Source: Coriobacteriales bacterium (GTDB taxonomy: Bacteria > Actinomycetota > Coriobacteriia > Coriobacteriales > UBA8131). From it: DNA of 14,589 bases. Shown piece after piece: positions 6,323 to 13,695 of the stretch. Below the pieces are notes generated by a model. That model was given only the letters and a program-made list of their open reading frames with translations. It did no database searches and was not told where the DNA came from. The stretch's first letter is position 1. Each line of letters begins with the position of its first letter. Location of the stretch: positions 1 through 14,589 of the forward strand of contig JAITTM010000191.1 of the NCBI GenBank assembly GCA_031286975.1. The letters are read 5' to 3'. A program made the translations under genes and the position numbers.

Positions 6323-8685
6323 TGTTTTTTGCTCGCTTTCTTCTTCGCGCTGCGGCCTCGGGCTGATTTCTCAGGGGCCTGAGCCAGATAGGTGAGGGCT
6401 TGCTCAGCGGTGATGCTGGCCGGGTCGAGGTCCTTGTCGATCTTCTTGATGGTAACGTTCTTTTTGCCATCGGTGATATAGGGGCCATAGCGGCCGTTGA
6501 GCACCTGGATGCCGTTGCCAAAATCGGCGATGGTCTTGGCGGCGTCCTTCTCCAATTTCTCTTGATACAGCTCCAGCGCCTGCTCCAGGGTCACGTTAAA
6601 GGGGTCAAGCGCGCCGTCCTTCTTAAAGCTTACGAACACCGCGGCATTCGCCGCGCCCTTCTTGCCCTTGCCCACCTGCACGTAAGGCCCAAAGCGGCCC
6701 ACATTGGTCAGCACTTCCTTGCCGTCGGCTGTTGTGCCGAGTTTTCGGGGCAGCTTGAACATCTCAAGCGCCGCCTCCAGCGTCACGTTGTCGATGGTCG
6801 AGCCCTCTGGCAGGTTGGCAAAGACGGGTTTCTCGTCGTCTGAGGCCTCGCCCAGCTGCAGCATGGGGCCAAACCTGCCCACGCGCGCCGTGATGATCTT
6901 GCCACTGGCGGGGTCGATCCCCACTTCGCGCGACTTGCTCACCGCCTTGCGGTCGATGTTCGCCCCCTGCTCGATCAGCGCGTGAAAGGGGCCATAAAAC
7001 GCACTCAGCATCGCGACTTCATCAAGCGAGCCGCTCTCAACGCTGTCGAGCTCGCTTTCGGTGCGCGCGGTAAAGTTGTAGTCGACGATCTGTGTGAAAT
7101 ACTCAAGCAAGAAGTCGCTGAGGATCTCGCCTATGGCGCTGGGCAGGAGCTTGCCCTTATCCGCACCGCTCTTCTCGGTATCGGTTGTTGTCTCGACCCT
7201 GTCGTTTTTGAGCGTGAGTAGGATGACGCTGCGCGGACTGCCCTCGCCCGTGCCTACGTTAACATAGCCGCGCGATTTGATGGTGTCCAGGATGGTGGCG
7301 TAGGTGCTGGGACGACCGATGCCCAGCTCCTCGAGCTTCTTGACCAGCGAACCCTCGGTATAGCGTGCCGGAGGGTTGGAGAAACTCTGGCGCGCCGTGA
7401 CCTGCAGGGCATCCAGGCTGTCGCCTGCGGCAAGTTTGGGCAGGTACTTCTCGCTACTCTTGCCATAGACGCGCAAAAAGCCGTCAAAGAGCACCGCCTC
7501 GCCCTTAGCCTCGAAGCGCTCGTCTGCCGCAGGGGCTGTGGAGGCGACGATGGTTGCCACGGTCTTCTCAAGCGTGGCAGGAGCCATCTGCGAAGCCAGG
7601 GTGCGGGCACGGATGAGCCGATAGAGACGCCGCTCAAAATCGTTGGAACCCGCCTCTTCCAGACTGATGTCGGTGGGGCGGATGGCCTCATGCGCCTCTT
7701 GGGCACCAGCAGCCTTGGTCTTGTATTGGCGAGTCTGCGCGTACTCCTTGCCCAGATGCTGCTCGATCCAGCTGTGGATGCTGCCCAATGCCTGCGTGCT
7801 GAGGTTGGTGGAGTCGGTGCGCATATAGGTAATCTTGCCGTTTTGATAGAGCGCCTGCGCAGCACTCATGGTCGAGCGGGGCGAGAAGCCCAACTTGCTG
7901 TTGGCATCCTGCTGCAGGGTCGAGGTGGTGAAGGGCGGTGCCGGATTGCGTGTAGCCGGCTTGCTGCTCACATCGCTGACCTGCCAGCTCGCGCCGATGA
8001 GCTTTTGCAAAAAGGCCTGCGCCGCGTCCTGCGAATCCAGGGGTTTTGCCAAATCGGCCTTCAACTCATCGCCGCCACTGTGCGCAAGCAACGCGGAGAC
8101 CTTGTAGGTCTGCTCCGACTCAAAGGCCTGTATCTCACGCTCGCGCTCGACCACCAGGCGCAAGGCAGGCGACTGCACACGCCCGGCGCTCTTGCCGCCG
8201 GGCACCTTCTTCCACACCACGGGCGAGAGCTCATAGCCCACCAGGCGATCAAGTATCTGCCGCGCCTGCTGCGCGTGCACGAGATCCATATCCACAAAGC
8301 GAGGCGCGGCAACCGCGGCTTCAAGGGCGGATTGCGTGATCTCGTGGAAGACGATGCGCTTGGTGGTGGCCGCATCAAGCCCCAGCACCTCGCACAGGTG
8401 CCAGGCGATGGCCTCGCCCTCGCGATCCTCATCCGTTGCCAGCAGCACATCGCTGGCGGATTTGACCGCACGCTTGAGCTCGGTGATGGTCTTTTTCTTG
8501 CCGGGGATAAGTTCGTAGCGCGTCTTGAAGCCCTGCGCCACGTCAATCGCATCCTCATCCTTGGGCGGAATCTCGCGGATATGCCCCACGCTGCTGAGCA
8601 CCCTGTAATCCTTGCCCAGGTAGCGCTCGATGGTCTTCGCCTTGGCGGGACTCTCGACTATCACCAGTGTCGTATTCTCACTCAA
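6319..8685 (-). CDS. topA: DNA topoisomerase I (type IA)
   Basis: The product relaxes negative supercoils by breaking and rejoining one strand. With the TTG start at 8685 it is 788 residues. The TOPRIM domain begins LVIVESPAKAKTIERYLG (E11) and has the acidic TDEDREGE motif (D85, D87). The active-site tyrosine is Y287 in KITYMRTDS. The C-terminal part has Topo_C-type repeats built on GRFGP/GRYGP (three visible) and a Lys-rich tail (GRSAKKKASKKQ), with no Cys4 zinc fingers, the form usual in Actinobacteria. The open frame extends to an ATG at 8742 inside hypB, but AAGGAG (8700-8695) eight bases before TTG, and the lack of homologous sequence before LSENTTLVIV, favour the TTG. That TTG overlaps the hypB stop (TTGA), so the two are coupled. 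mdh overlaps its 3' end by ATGA. Confidence 0.97.
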   Translation of the reverse strand: MSENTTLVIVESPAKAKTIERYLGKDYRVLSSVGHIREIPPKDEDAIDVAQGFKTRYELIPGKKKTITELKRAVKSASDVLLATDEDREGEAIAWHLCEVLGLDAATTKRIVFHEITQSALEAAVAAPRFVDMDLVHAQQARQILDRLVGYELSPVVWKKVPGGKSAGRVQSPALRLVVEREREIQAFESEQTYKVSALLAHSGGDELKADLAKPLDSQDAAQAFLQKLIGASWQVSDVSSKPATRNPAPPFTTSTLQQDANSKLGFSPRSTMSAAQALYQNGKITYMRTDSTNLSTQALGSIHSWIEQHLGKEYAQTRQYKTKAAGAQEAHEAIRPTDISLEEAGSNDFERRLYRLIRARTLASQMAPATLEKTVATIVASTAPAADERFEAKGEAVLFDGFLRVYGKSSEKYLPKLAAGDSLDALQVTARQSFSNPPARYTEGSLVKKLEELGIGRPSTYATILDTIKSRGYVNVGTGEGSPRSVILLTLKNDRVETTTDTEKSGADKGKLLPSAIGEILSDFLLEYFTQIVDYNFTARTESELDSVESGSLDEVAMLSAFYGPFHALIEQGANIDRKAVSKSREVGIDPASGKIITARVGRFGPMLQLGEASDDEKPVFANLPEGSTIDNVTLEAALEMFKLPRKLGTTADGKEVLTNVGRFGPYVQVGKGKKGAANAAVFVSFKKDGALDPFNVTLEQALELYQEKLEKDAAKTIADFGNGIQVLNGRYGPYITDGKKNVTIKKIDKDLDPASITAEQALTYLAQAPEKSARGRSAKKKASKKQ

Positions 8686-9362
8686 ACCGCTGTGCTCCTT
8701 AGTTCTTCTTGTTTGGCGCCTTCGATCTGTGCCGCAAGCCATTGCGTCCAGGTCTTTATACCACTTCCGCCGGTTGCGCTCACCGGAAATATCTGCGCGC
8801 GGGGGTTGATCTGCGCCACATCGTGCATGAACTGTCGCTCGTCAAAGTTGAACACCTGCAGGGTGTCCACCTTGTTAAGAATGATGGCATCAGACGCCTG
8901 AAACACACCGGGATACTTGAGCGGCTTGTCGTGCCCCTCGGGCACACTGAGTATCATGACCTTGGCATTCTCGCCCAGATAAAAATCGGTGGGACATACC
9001 AGATTGCCCACATTCTCTATGATGATAAGATCGAGCTGCTCCAGATTAAGCACGTCAAGCGCCTTGCGGATCATCTGCGATTCGAGGTGGCAGGCGCCGC
9101 CCGTGTTGATCTGCACGGCGGGGATGCCCTGCGCCTTGATCTTCTGCGCATCCACGTCGCTGGCGATGTCGCCCTCGATAACGGCGATGCTGTAGCGCTC
9201 ACGCAACTGCTCGATGGTCGCCAGGATAACCGAGGTCTTGCCAGCACCCGGCGAGGCCAGCAAATCGAGCACGTACACGCCGTGCGCGTCGAGCAGCGCA
9301 CGATTCTGCGCGGCCAGTCGGTCGTTCAGGTCGAGTATGGGTCGTGCGACTTCCAGTTCCAT
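8682..9362 (-). CDS. hypB: HypB, GTPase for nickel insertion into NiFe-hydrogenase
   Basis: HypB hydrolyses GTP to drive nickel delivery, with HypA, into hydrogenase large subunits in the cytoplasm. The 226-residue sequence has the P-loop ASPGAGKTS (36-44), the GDIASDVDA switch (64-72), the metal-binding GGACHLE (C91, H92), ENVGNLVCP with the second conserved cysteine (C123), and the guanine motif NKVD (163-166). The N-terminal CxxCGC nickel site of the E. coli protein and any His-rich stretch are absent, so it is the minimal form that depends on the dimer-interface metal site. It lies 85 bases after hypA, and its stop overlaps the topA start. hypC, hypD, hypE, hypF and hydrogenase structural genes are not in this window. 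Replacement of the usual GKGCHL by GGACHL is a small deviation. Confidence 0.96.
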   Translation of the reverse strand: MELEVARPILDLNDRLAAQNRALLDAHGVYVLDLLASPGAGKTSVILATIEQLRERYSIAVIEGDIASDVDAQKIKAQGIPAVQINTGGACHLESQMIRKALDVLNLEQLDLIIIENVGNLVCPTDFYLGENAKVMILSVPEGHDKPLKYPGVFQASDAIILNKVDTLQVFNFDERQFMHDVAQINPRAQIFPVSATGGSGIKTWTQWLAAQIEGAKQEELRSTAV

Positions 9363-9447
9363 TGCCTTTGCCTCTGTTCTTACGTCCGTCTGCTATCCAA
9401 AACTCCACGCGAATCCTGCGATTCCGCCTCGCGGCGCGCGGGATGTC

Positions 9448-9801
9448 CTACGTATTGTATTCCTCGACCTCTATCGAATCGATGTAGAGCTCTTTGCCTG
9501 CCAGCAGTTCCGTTGCCAGTGAGTCGCAGGCAGGACAACTCCAATGGTAGCGATCATGCTTGAACTCGTGTCCGCACACACAGCAGCGCGAGCGTGGCTC
9601 CACGTTGGTCAAAACCAGCTCGGCACCCTCGCTCAAGGTGCCCGGGCCCAAAGCCTCCAACGCAAACTCCATCGCGTCGGCAACAACCTCGGTCATCTGC
9701 CCCACCACCAGGCGTATCACCGTGACCCGCGCTGCTCCGGCATCCCGTGCTGTGCCCTCCACGGTCTCAAGGACGCTCTGCATCAAACTGAACTCATGCA
9801 T
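9448..9801 (-). CDS. hypA: HypA, hydrogenase nickel-incorporation metallochaperone
   Basis: HypA binds nickel through its N-terminal MHE motif and delivers it with HypB. The 117-residue protein starts MHEFSLMQSVLET, with the essential H2, and carries the structural zinc site CCVCGHEFKH...CPAC (two CxxC pairs near residues 73-95). The open frame extends upstream to 9858, but MHE is the invariant HypA N-terminus, so the ATG at 9801 is correct. Its Shine-Dalgarno is weak (AGGCTACC just before ATG). It follows tatC after 107 bases in which I see no clear terminator or promoter, and precedes hypB. HybF/urease-linked homologues are related, but the hypB neighbour settles the name. Confidence 0.96.
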   Translation of the reverse strand: MHEFSLMQSVLETVEGTARDAGAARVTVIRLVVGQMTEVVADAMEFALEALGPGTLSEGAELVLTNVEPRSRCCVCGHEFKHDRYHWSCPACDSLATELLAGKELYIDSIEVEEYNT

Positions 9802-9908
9802 GGTAGCCTGGCTTCTACTGGAGACGAGCAGAGTGCATGAGAAGCGAGCGACGCGCATACCGATACGTGAGCGAGATTTGGGCGTCTTTGGCCGTAACCG
9901 CTGCTTTC

Positions 9909-10718
9909 TCAGTCCTCATCATCGTCATCACCGGCCTGCCCCGCGGCATTCTGCGCCTTGATGCGCTTGTGCAACACGATGCGCGACACAAGAAGCGAGC
10001 CCTCATAGAGTGCCGCCATAGCGGCAAACATCAGGAGCATGGTCACCGGCGACGCATCAGGCGTCACCACCGCTGAGATGAGCATCAAAACGACGTAGAC
10101 CGTACGCCAGCTACCGCGAAGCTTCTTGTAGGGAACGACATTGAACACGATGAGATAGAACACCGCGATGGGCAACTCAAAGGCGATACCAAAGCCTATC
10201 TCGAACAGCAGAATGAGGTTGATGTACTCCGGTGCGTTGGCAAAGACGTTGGCATAGTCGATCGTCTGCTCAAGCATCCACTGAAATGCCGGGCGCAAGA
10301 TGATGCTGTAGCAAAATATCGTGCCCAAGATGAAGAGGAACACGCCCGCCAAAAAGGTGGGAATCACCCATCCGCGTTCTTTGGGGGTCAGCGCCGGCAA
10401 AAAGAAGCCCATGATCTGCCAGAGCCAGATGGGGCTGGTGACGATGGCTGCAAACACGACGGAGACCTTGAACTTGAGCGTGAAACCGCCCAGAGGATCC
10501 AGGATGTTAAGAACACTCGGAAGATCCTCAAGCGCTGTGATGGGTTGACTTGAAAGGTAGGTCGCAATGGGTTGGACAAGAAACAAGATGATCTGCCCCG
10601 AAAACAGGTAGAGAGCACAGGCGGCGATGAGCAGCGTCACAACGATGACGGTCAGGCGCCTACGCAACTCGCCCAGGTGGTCGAACAATGGCATACGTGC
10701 AGTTCCGATTGGTGGCAT
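9909..10718 (-). CDS. tatC: TatC, Sec-independent twin-arginine translocase subunit
   Basis: TatC is the membrane receptor for twin-arginine signal peptides. The 269-residue protein has the usual conserved N-terminus FDHLGELRRRL, six hydrophobic segments, and the conserved stretches FKVSVVFA, PFL-like FFLPALTPKER and SAVVTPDASPVTM, with an acidic tail ending DDDDED. The ATG at 10718 is 18 bases after tatA; an internal ATG at 10694, just before PLFDHLGEL, is an alternative, and neither has a clear Shine-Dalgarno. Together with the adjacent TatA/B-like gene it forms a minimal Tat operon. The clearest Tat substrate nearby is the flavin oxidoreductase (SRRGFLK signal) further down the same strand. 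Confidence 0.97.
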   Translation of the reverse strand: MPPIGTARMPLFDHLGELRRRLTVIVVTLLIAACALYLFSGQIILFLVQPIATYLSSQPITALEDLPSVLNILDPLGGFTLKFKVSVVFAAIVTSPIWLWQIMGFFLPALTPKERGWVIPTFLAGVFLFILGTIFCYSIILRPAFQWMLEQTIDYANVFANAPEYINLILLFEIGFGIAFELPIAVFYLIVFNVVPYKKLRGSWRTVYVVLMLISAVVTPDASPVTMLLMFAAMAALYEGSLLVSRIVLHKRIKAQNAAGQAGDDDDED

Positions 10719-10736
10719 GATATCTGCGAGAAGGAC

Positions 10737-11417
10737 TTATGCGTCCTGCTCCGCCTCCTTTCTCTTCTTGGAGGTAGAGCTTTGTGTGCCGCCTTCCTTT
10801 TTGGCGGCGGGCTCGGGCTTGGCTGCCTGTGTGGCAGATTCAGACTTGGCTGCTGTCTGTGTGGCAGGCGGTGCGGCGGTCTCCTGCGCGCTCGGTTGCT
10901 CGCTTGCCTGCGTTGCCTTCACCTGGGCATGCTCCTTTTCGAGCCGTGCCCTGCGCTGGGCAAACGACTCAGCTCCAGCAGCCGACGTCTTCTTCTGGGC
11001 GGTGGCCTTGCTTGCCGCCTCACGGGTCTTTGCCGTATCGGCAGCCAGCGCAGCCTTCATGGCATCGCTGCTGACCTTGGGTTTTGGCTCCTCGGTTTTA
11101 TCGCCAGCTGGAGCGGGCTTGCTCTTATCCGTATCCGTTGTGCTCTTTGTGCCCGTTTTGGCAGCGGCACCCTTTTTCTCGGCAGCCTTCTTGTCGTCGA
11201 GAGAGAGCCCCGAGAAGGGGTTCGCCAAAGGCTCGAGATCCTTGAGCGGATCGTAGACCTCTGCCTTGATGACCTTGTTCATCTGATCCTGCGCGCTACG
11301 GAACTGCCGCAGAGCGCGACCGACCGTACGAGCGATCTGGGGTAGTTTATCTGGGCCGAAGATCAGAAATCCAAAGAGAAGGATAATCGCGATCTCGGTG
11401 CCGCCGATTCCAAACAA
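10737..11417 (-). CDS. TatA/TatB-family translocase subunit with a long low-complexity tail
   Basis: Residues 1-45 give the family pattern: a short periplasmic start MFGIGGTEIA, one hydrophobic helix, the FGPDKLP hinge (F20-P25), then an amphipathic helix (QIARTVGRALRQFR). E8 and the GP hinge are closer to TatB than to TatA, so the protein may do the TatB job; the family name alone is given. Residues about 75-226 are an extended Ala/Lys/Thr/Glu/Ser-rich tail, unusual in length for TatA (normally 60-100 residues) though long tails occur in actinobacterial TatB. The start is TTG at 11417, with GAGGAG (11428-11423) five bases upstream; no ATG is better placed. It is preceded by a recognisable promoter and is followed 18 bases later by tatC. 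Confidence 0.92.
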   Translation of the reverse strand: MFGIGGTEIAIILLFGFLIFGPDKLPQIARTVGRALRQFRSAQDQMNKVIKAEVYDPLKDLEPLANPFSGLSLDDKKAAEKKGAAAKTGTKSTTDTDKSKPAPAGDKTEEPKPKVSSDAMKAALAADTAKTREAASKATAQKKTSAAGAESFAQRRARLEKEHAQVKATQASEQPSAQETAAPPATQTAAKSESATQAAKPEPAAKKEGGTQSSTSKKRKEAEQDA

Positions 11418-11475
11418 AGGTACTCCTCAACAGGCTGCGCCCCCTCGGGTGCGCATAACAGATCCTTACGCGGAT

Positions 11476-11509
11476 AGTATATAGTACATGAGCTCACCCC
11501 TCGGTTCAA
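11476..11509 (-). promoter_or_regulatory. Promoter of the tat-hyp-topA-mdh-luxR gene run
   Basis: On the minus strand TTGAAC (11509-11504) is followed after exactly 17 bases by TACTAT (11486-11481); an overlapping TATACT (11481-11476) is a second -10 candidate. The start codon lies about 55 bases downstream, behind two small stems (ATCC/GGAT near 11463-11476, and TGCGC/GCGCA near 11435-11455). It lies in the 110-base gap after the TPR gene, where no terminator is evident, so the genes beyond may be read both from here and from upstream. Confidence 0.6.
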
Positions 11510-11527
11510 ACACTATTTATCCCTGTG

Positions 11528-12208
11528 TTACTCGGGGAGCCCATCCAAACCTTGCTGTGCAAAGCTCCGCATGGCATCGGTTGGATTGCTGTCGAGTGCC
11601 TTCTGGTAGCTCTCGCGCGCCTTTTCGTACTGCTCGTCCGACTCATAGAATTTGCCCAGATTTGCCCACGCGGGAGCAAAATAGGGATCCTCCGCGGTAA
11701 AGGCCTCGAGCTCGGCAATGGCGGTGGGTGTATCCCCGTTATAGAAGGTTGCGATTGCCTTGTCCACGCTCACCTCGGGCGACGGTTTGAGTTCCAGGCG
11801 CTTGGCATAGGCGGCGATGCTCTTCTCATAAAGTTCAGCTATGGTATAGGGAGAAGGGTCAAGCTCTCCCTGCTGCGCGGCAACGGCCCAATCCATGGCA
11901 ACGTTGCCCAGCAACTCATAGTTGTTGTAGTTGCTGGGGTCTGCTTCGACGGCAGCCTCGTGTTTCTCAAGAGAGGCCGCGTACATCGCCTGCAGGTCGG
12001 TTGCGCCAACCTCGGCTCCGTCACCAGACGTGATGTCGTTTAAGACATCACTGGCGGTCTCGCCCTCTGAAGCGGCGGGCGGCTGCTGCTCTGAGCAGCT
12101 CATCATGCCTAAGGCCGTTACCGGCACCATCAGCGCGATAACCAGGATGGTGCAGATGATGATGGTCGTTACCTTTTTTATGGTGTCTTGTTTCTTCTTG
12201 GTTGCCAC
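11528..12208 (-). CDS. Membrane-anchored TPR-repeat protein
   Basis: The 226-residue product has a Lys-rich start (KKK, KK within residues 4-12), a hydrophobic segment (about 13-36) ending GMMSC, which could be a non-canonical lipobox at C38, and an acidic linker. From about residue 75 it forms TPR helices, with LYEKSIAAYAKRLELKPSP and the clear repeat APAWANLGKFYESDEQYEKA followed by RESYQKALDSNPTD. TPR proteins of this type hold other proteins at the membrane face; the partner is unknown. GTG at 12208 is the start, with AGGGAGAG six bases before it. It begins 12 bases after the amidohydrolase stop, so the two are likely co-transcribed. The tat promoter follows. An envelope-assembly role is possible from context only. 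Confidence 0.85.
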   Translation of the reverse strand: MATKKKQDTIKKVTTIIICTILVIALMVPVTALGMMSCSEQQPPAASEGETASDVLNDITSGDGAEVGATDLQAMYAASLEKHEAAVEADPSNYNNYELLGNVAMDWAVAAQQGELDPSPYTIAELYEKSIAAYAKRLELKPSPEVSVDKAIATFYNGDTPTAIAELEAFTAEDPYFAPAWANLGKFYESDEQYEKARESYQKALDSNPTDAMRSFAQQGLDGLPE

Positions 12209-12220
12209 GGTTCTCTCCCT

Positions 12221-13579
12221 CTATCTTCTTAACTTCAGGCGCATCTCCTCTGAGCGCGCCAACACGCGTTCGAGGTCGATGCTGTGACGATGTTGGTTCC
12301 CGTCATACAGTATCGTGCCACCCACCATGTTGAGGATGATGTTGTCCTGCGTTGCCGTGTGCACGATAGCAGAGTTGGGGTCGTGCGTGGGGGCTTGATT
12401 GGAGTTGCTGAGGTCAATGGCGATGATGTCTGCCTGCTTGCCCACCTCAAGCGAGCCCACCTGATCGTCGATATGCAGCGCCTGGGCCGCTCCTAAAGTC
12501 GCGTAACGCACCATCTGGGCAGCCGTGAGAAATTCGGCGCGCGTGCCCAAGGCGCGATGGAGCAGCAAACCGATGCGCATCTCGGCGATGGGGTCGATGT
12601 TGGAGGTCGCCGCCGGTGAATCGGTGCCCAGACCGATGCGCAGACCCGCCTTGATGAACTTGGGCAGCGGTGCCACACCCATGGCCAGCTGCGCGTTGCA
12701 GCGCGAGCAGACTGCAACGGCAACGTCGTGCTCGGCCAGCACATCGATGTCAGCGTCGTCAACGTGCACGCAGTGGATCGCCAGCACATTGGGTGCGCTC
12801 AGCACGCCCCAGTTGAGTATGTAGCGCACGGGGCTCACACCGGTTGCCAGCCAGGGCGGCATGTCGATGCCATAGCCGCGCTCCTGCTCTATAGAGTGAA
12901 CGGAGAAGGGCGAGGATCCATAACGGATGAACTCGTACTCCTCCTTGCTGCCTGCCAGATGGATCGCCAGCGGCGTGCCATCAGCGGCATACTCCGCCGT
13001 TTTTTGGAACACCAGGGGGTGGCAGGCATGAAGCGCGCTGGGAGCGATGCCTATTTGCAAACGGTCGCTTTCCGCACTCGAGCGCCAGTCGGCTATCTGC
13101 GCAAAAGCGTCGTCCAGTACGTGATCGACCTCCTTGCGCTCCATGGTGCCCACCTCGCGGTAGATGACACCACGAAGGCCCACGTTTTGCACGGCAAAGC
13201 GAGAGGCACCGGTTGCCGTAATGTCCGCAACGGTGGTGATGCCGCTCTTTACGGCCTCAAGCGTGCCCAGATAGGCGGAATCCTCCCAATCCTGCGGCGT
13301 GAAGAGCCCCTCCTTCTCGACGATATGCAGTTTCCAGGCCGCATACGGAACATCAAGGATAAGCCCACGCATGGCGGAGGACTCAAGATGGGTGTGGGTA
13401 TCCACAAAGCCCGGCATCAGGGCTGAAAGCCCAAAATCCCTGGTCTCCTCCTCAGGATAACGAATTTTGAGCTTGGTGGCATAGCCGATATCCTCGATTC
13501 TGCCTTGACGCACCAGAACCGCGCCGTTCTCGATATGGGGTCCACTGACGGGAAGTACGTAACGGGCAACCAGTAACAT
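12221..13579 (-). CDS. Metal-dependent amidohydrolase of the cytosine/adenosine/SAH-deaminase type
   Basis: The 452-residue sequence has the amidohydrolase metal site in order: HxH in VDTHTHLE (H62, H64), HLAG (H207), HCVH (H269 or H272), and GLGTDSPAA (D320). The N-terminal VLVRQGRIEDIG strand and C-terminal GSLEVGKQADIIAIDL strand make the usual composite beta-sandwich. Close relatives are methylthioadenosine/SAH deaminase, aminodeoxyfutalosine deaminase of the futalosine menaquinone pathway, and chlorohydrolases. The usual CPRSN is here CSRCN (291-295). I cannot choose among these substrates from sequence alone. The ATG has GGAGGT four bases upstream (13589-13584). It heads a run with the TPR gene and is divergent from the glycosyltransferase gene. 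Confidence 0.88.
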   Translation of the reverse strand: MLLVARYVLPVSGPHIENGAVLVRQGRIEDIGYATKLKIRYPEEETRDFGLSALMPGFVDTHTHLESSAMRGLILDVPYAAWKLHIVEKEGLFTPQDWEDSAYLGTLEAVKSGITTVADITATGASRFAVQNVGLRGVIYREVGTMERKEVDHVLDDAFAQIADWRSSAESDRLQIGIAPSALHACHPLVFQKTAEYAADGTPLAIHLAGSKEEYEFIRYGSSPFSVHSIEQERGYGIDMPPWLATGVSPVRYILNWGVLSAPNVLAIHCVHVDDADIDVLAEHDVAVAVCSRCNAQLAMGVAPLPKFIKAGLRIGLGTDSPAATSNIDPIAEMRIGLLLHRALGTRAEFLTAAQMVRYATLGAAQALHIDDQVGSLEVGKQADIIAIDLSNSNQAPTHDPNSAIVHTATQDNIILNMVGGTILYDGNQHRHSIDLERVLARSEEMRLKLRR

Positions 13580-13606
13580 AGCGACCTCCGGATAAGTGCC
13601 GTGGAA

Positions 13607-13635
13607 TTGTGTGCAGAGACTGACTACTGTACCAT
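13607..13635 (+). promoter_or_regulatory. Possible promoter of the glycosyltransferase gene
   Basis: TTGTGT (13607-13612) and TACCAT (13630-13635) are separated by 17 bases. TACCA also pairs with TGGTA (13651-13655) as an inverted repeat with a 16-base gap, overlapping the -10. Matches to the consensus are partial (3 and 4 of 6). Confidence 0.35.
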
Positions 13636-13695
13636 ATCAGACTGAGGGAGTGGTATGGCACGATGATAAATCGTAACGAGGGGTCTGAGGTGTAC

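Noticed and set aside
7690..8901. 403-codon open frame on the plus strand
   Set aside because: It lies opposite topA and hypB, whose motifs are unmistakable; it is a GC-rich shadow frame with no recognisable family or ribosome site.
10572..11345. 257-codon plus-strand frame rich in Leu, Gly and Cys
   Set aside because: It is antisense to the low-complexity TatA tail and the tatC start; the repetitive composition comes from the Ala/Lys codons of the real gene.
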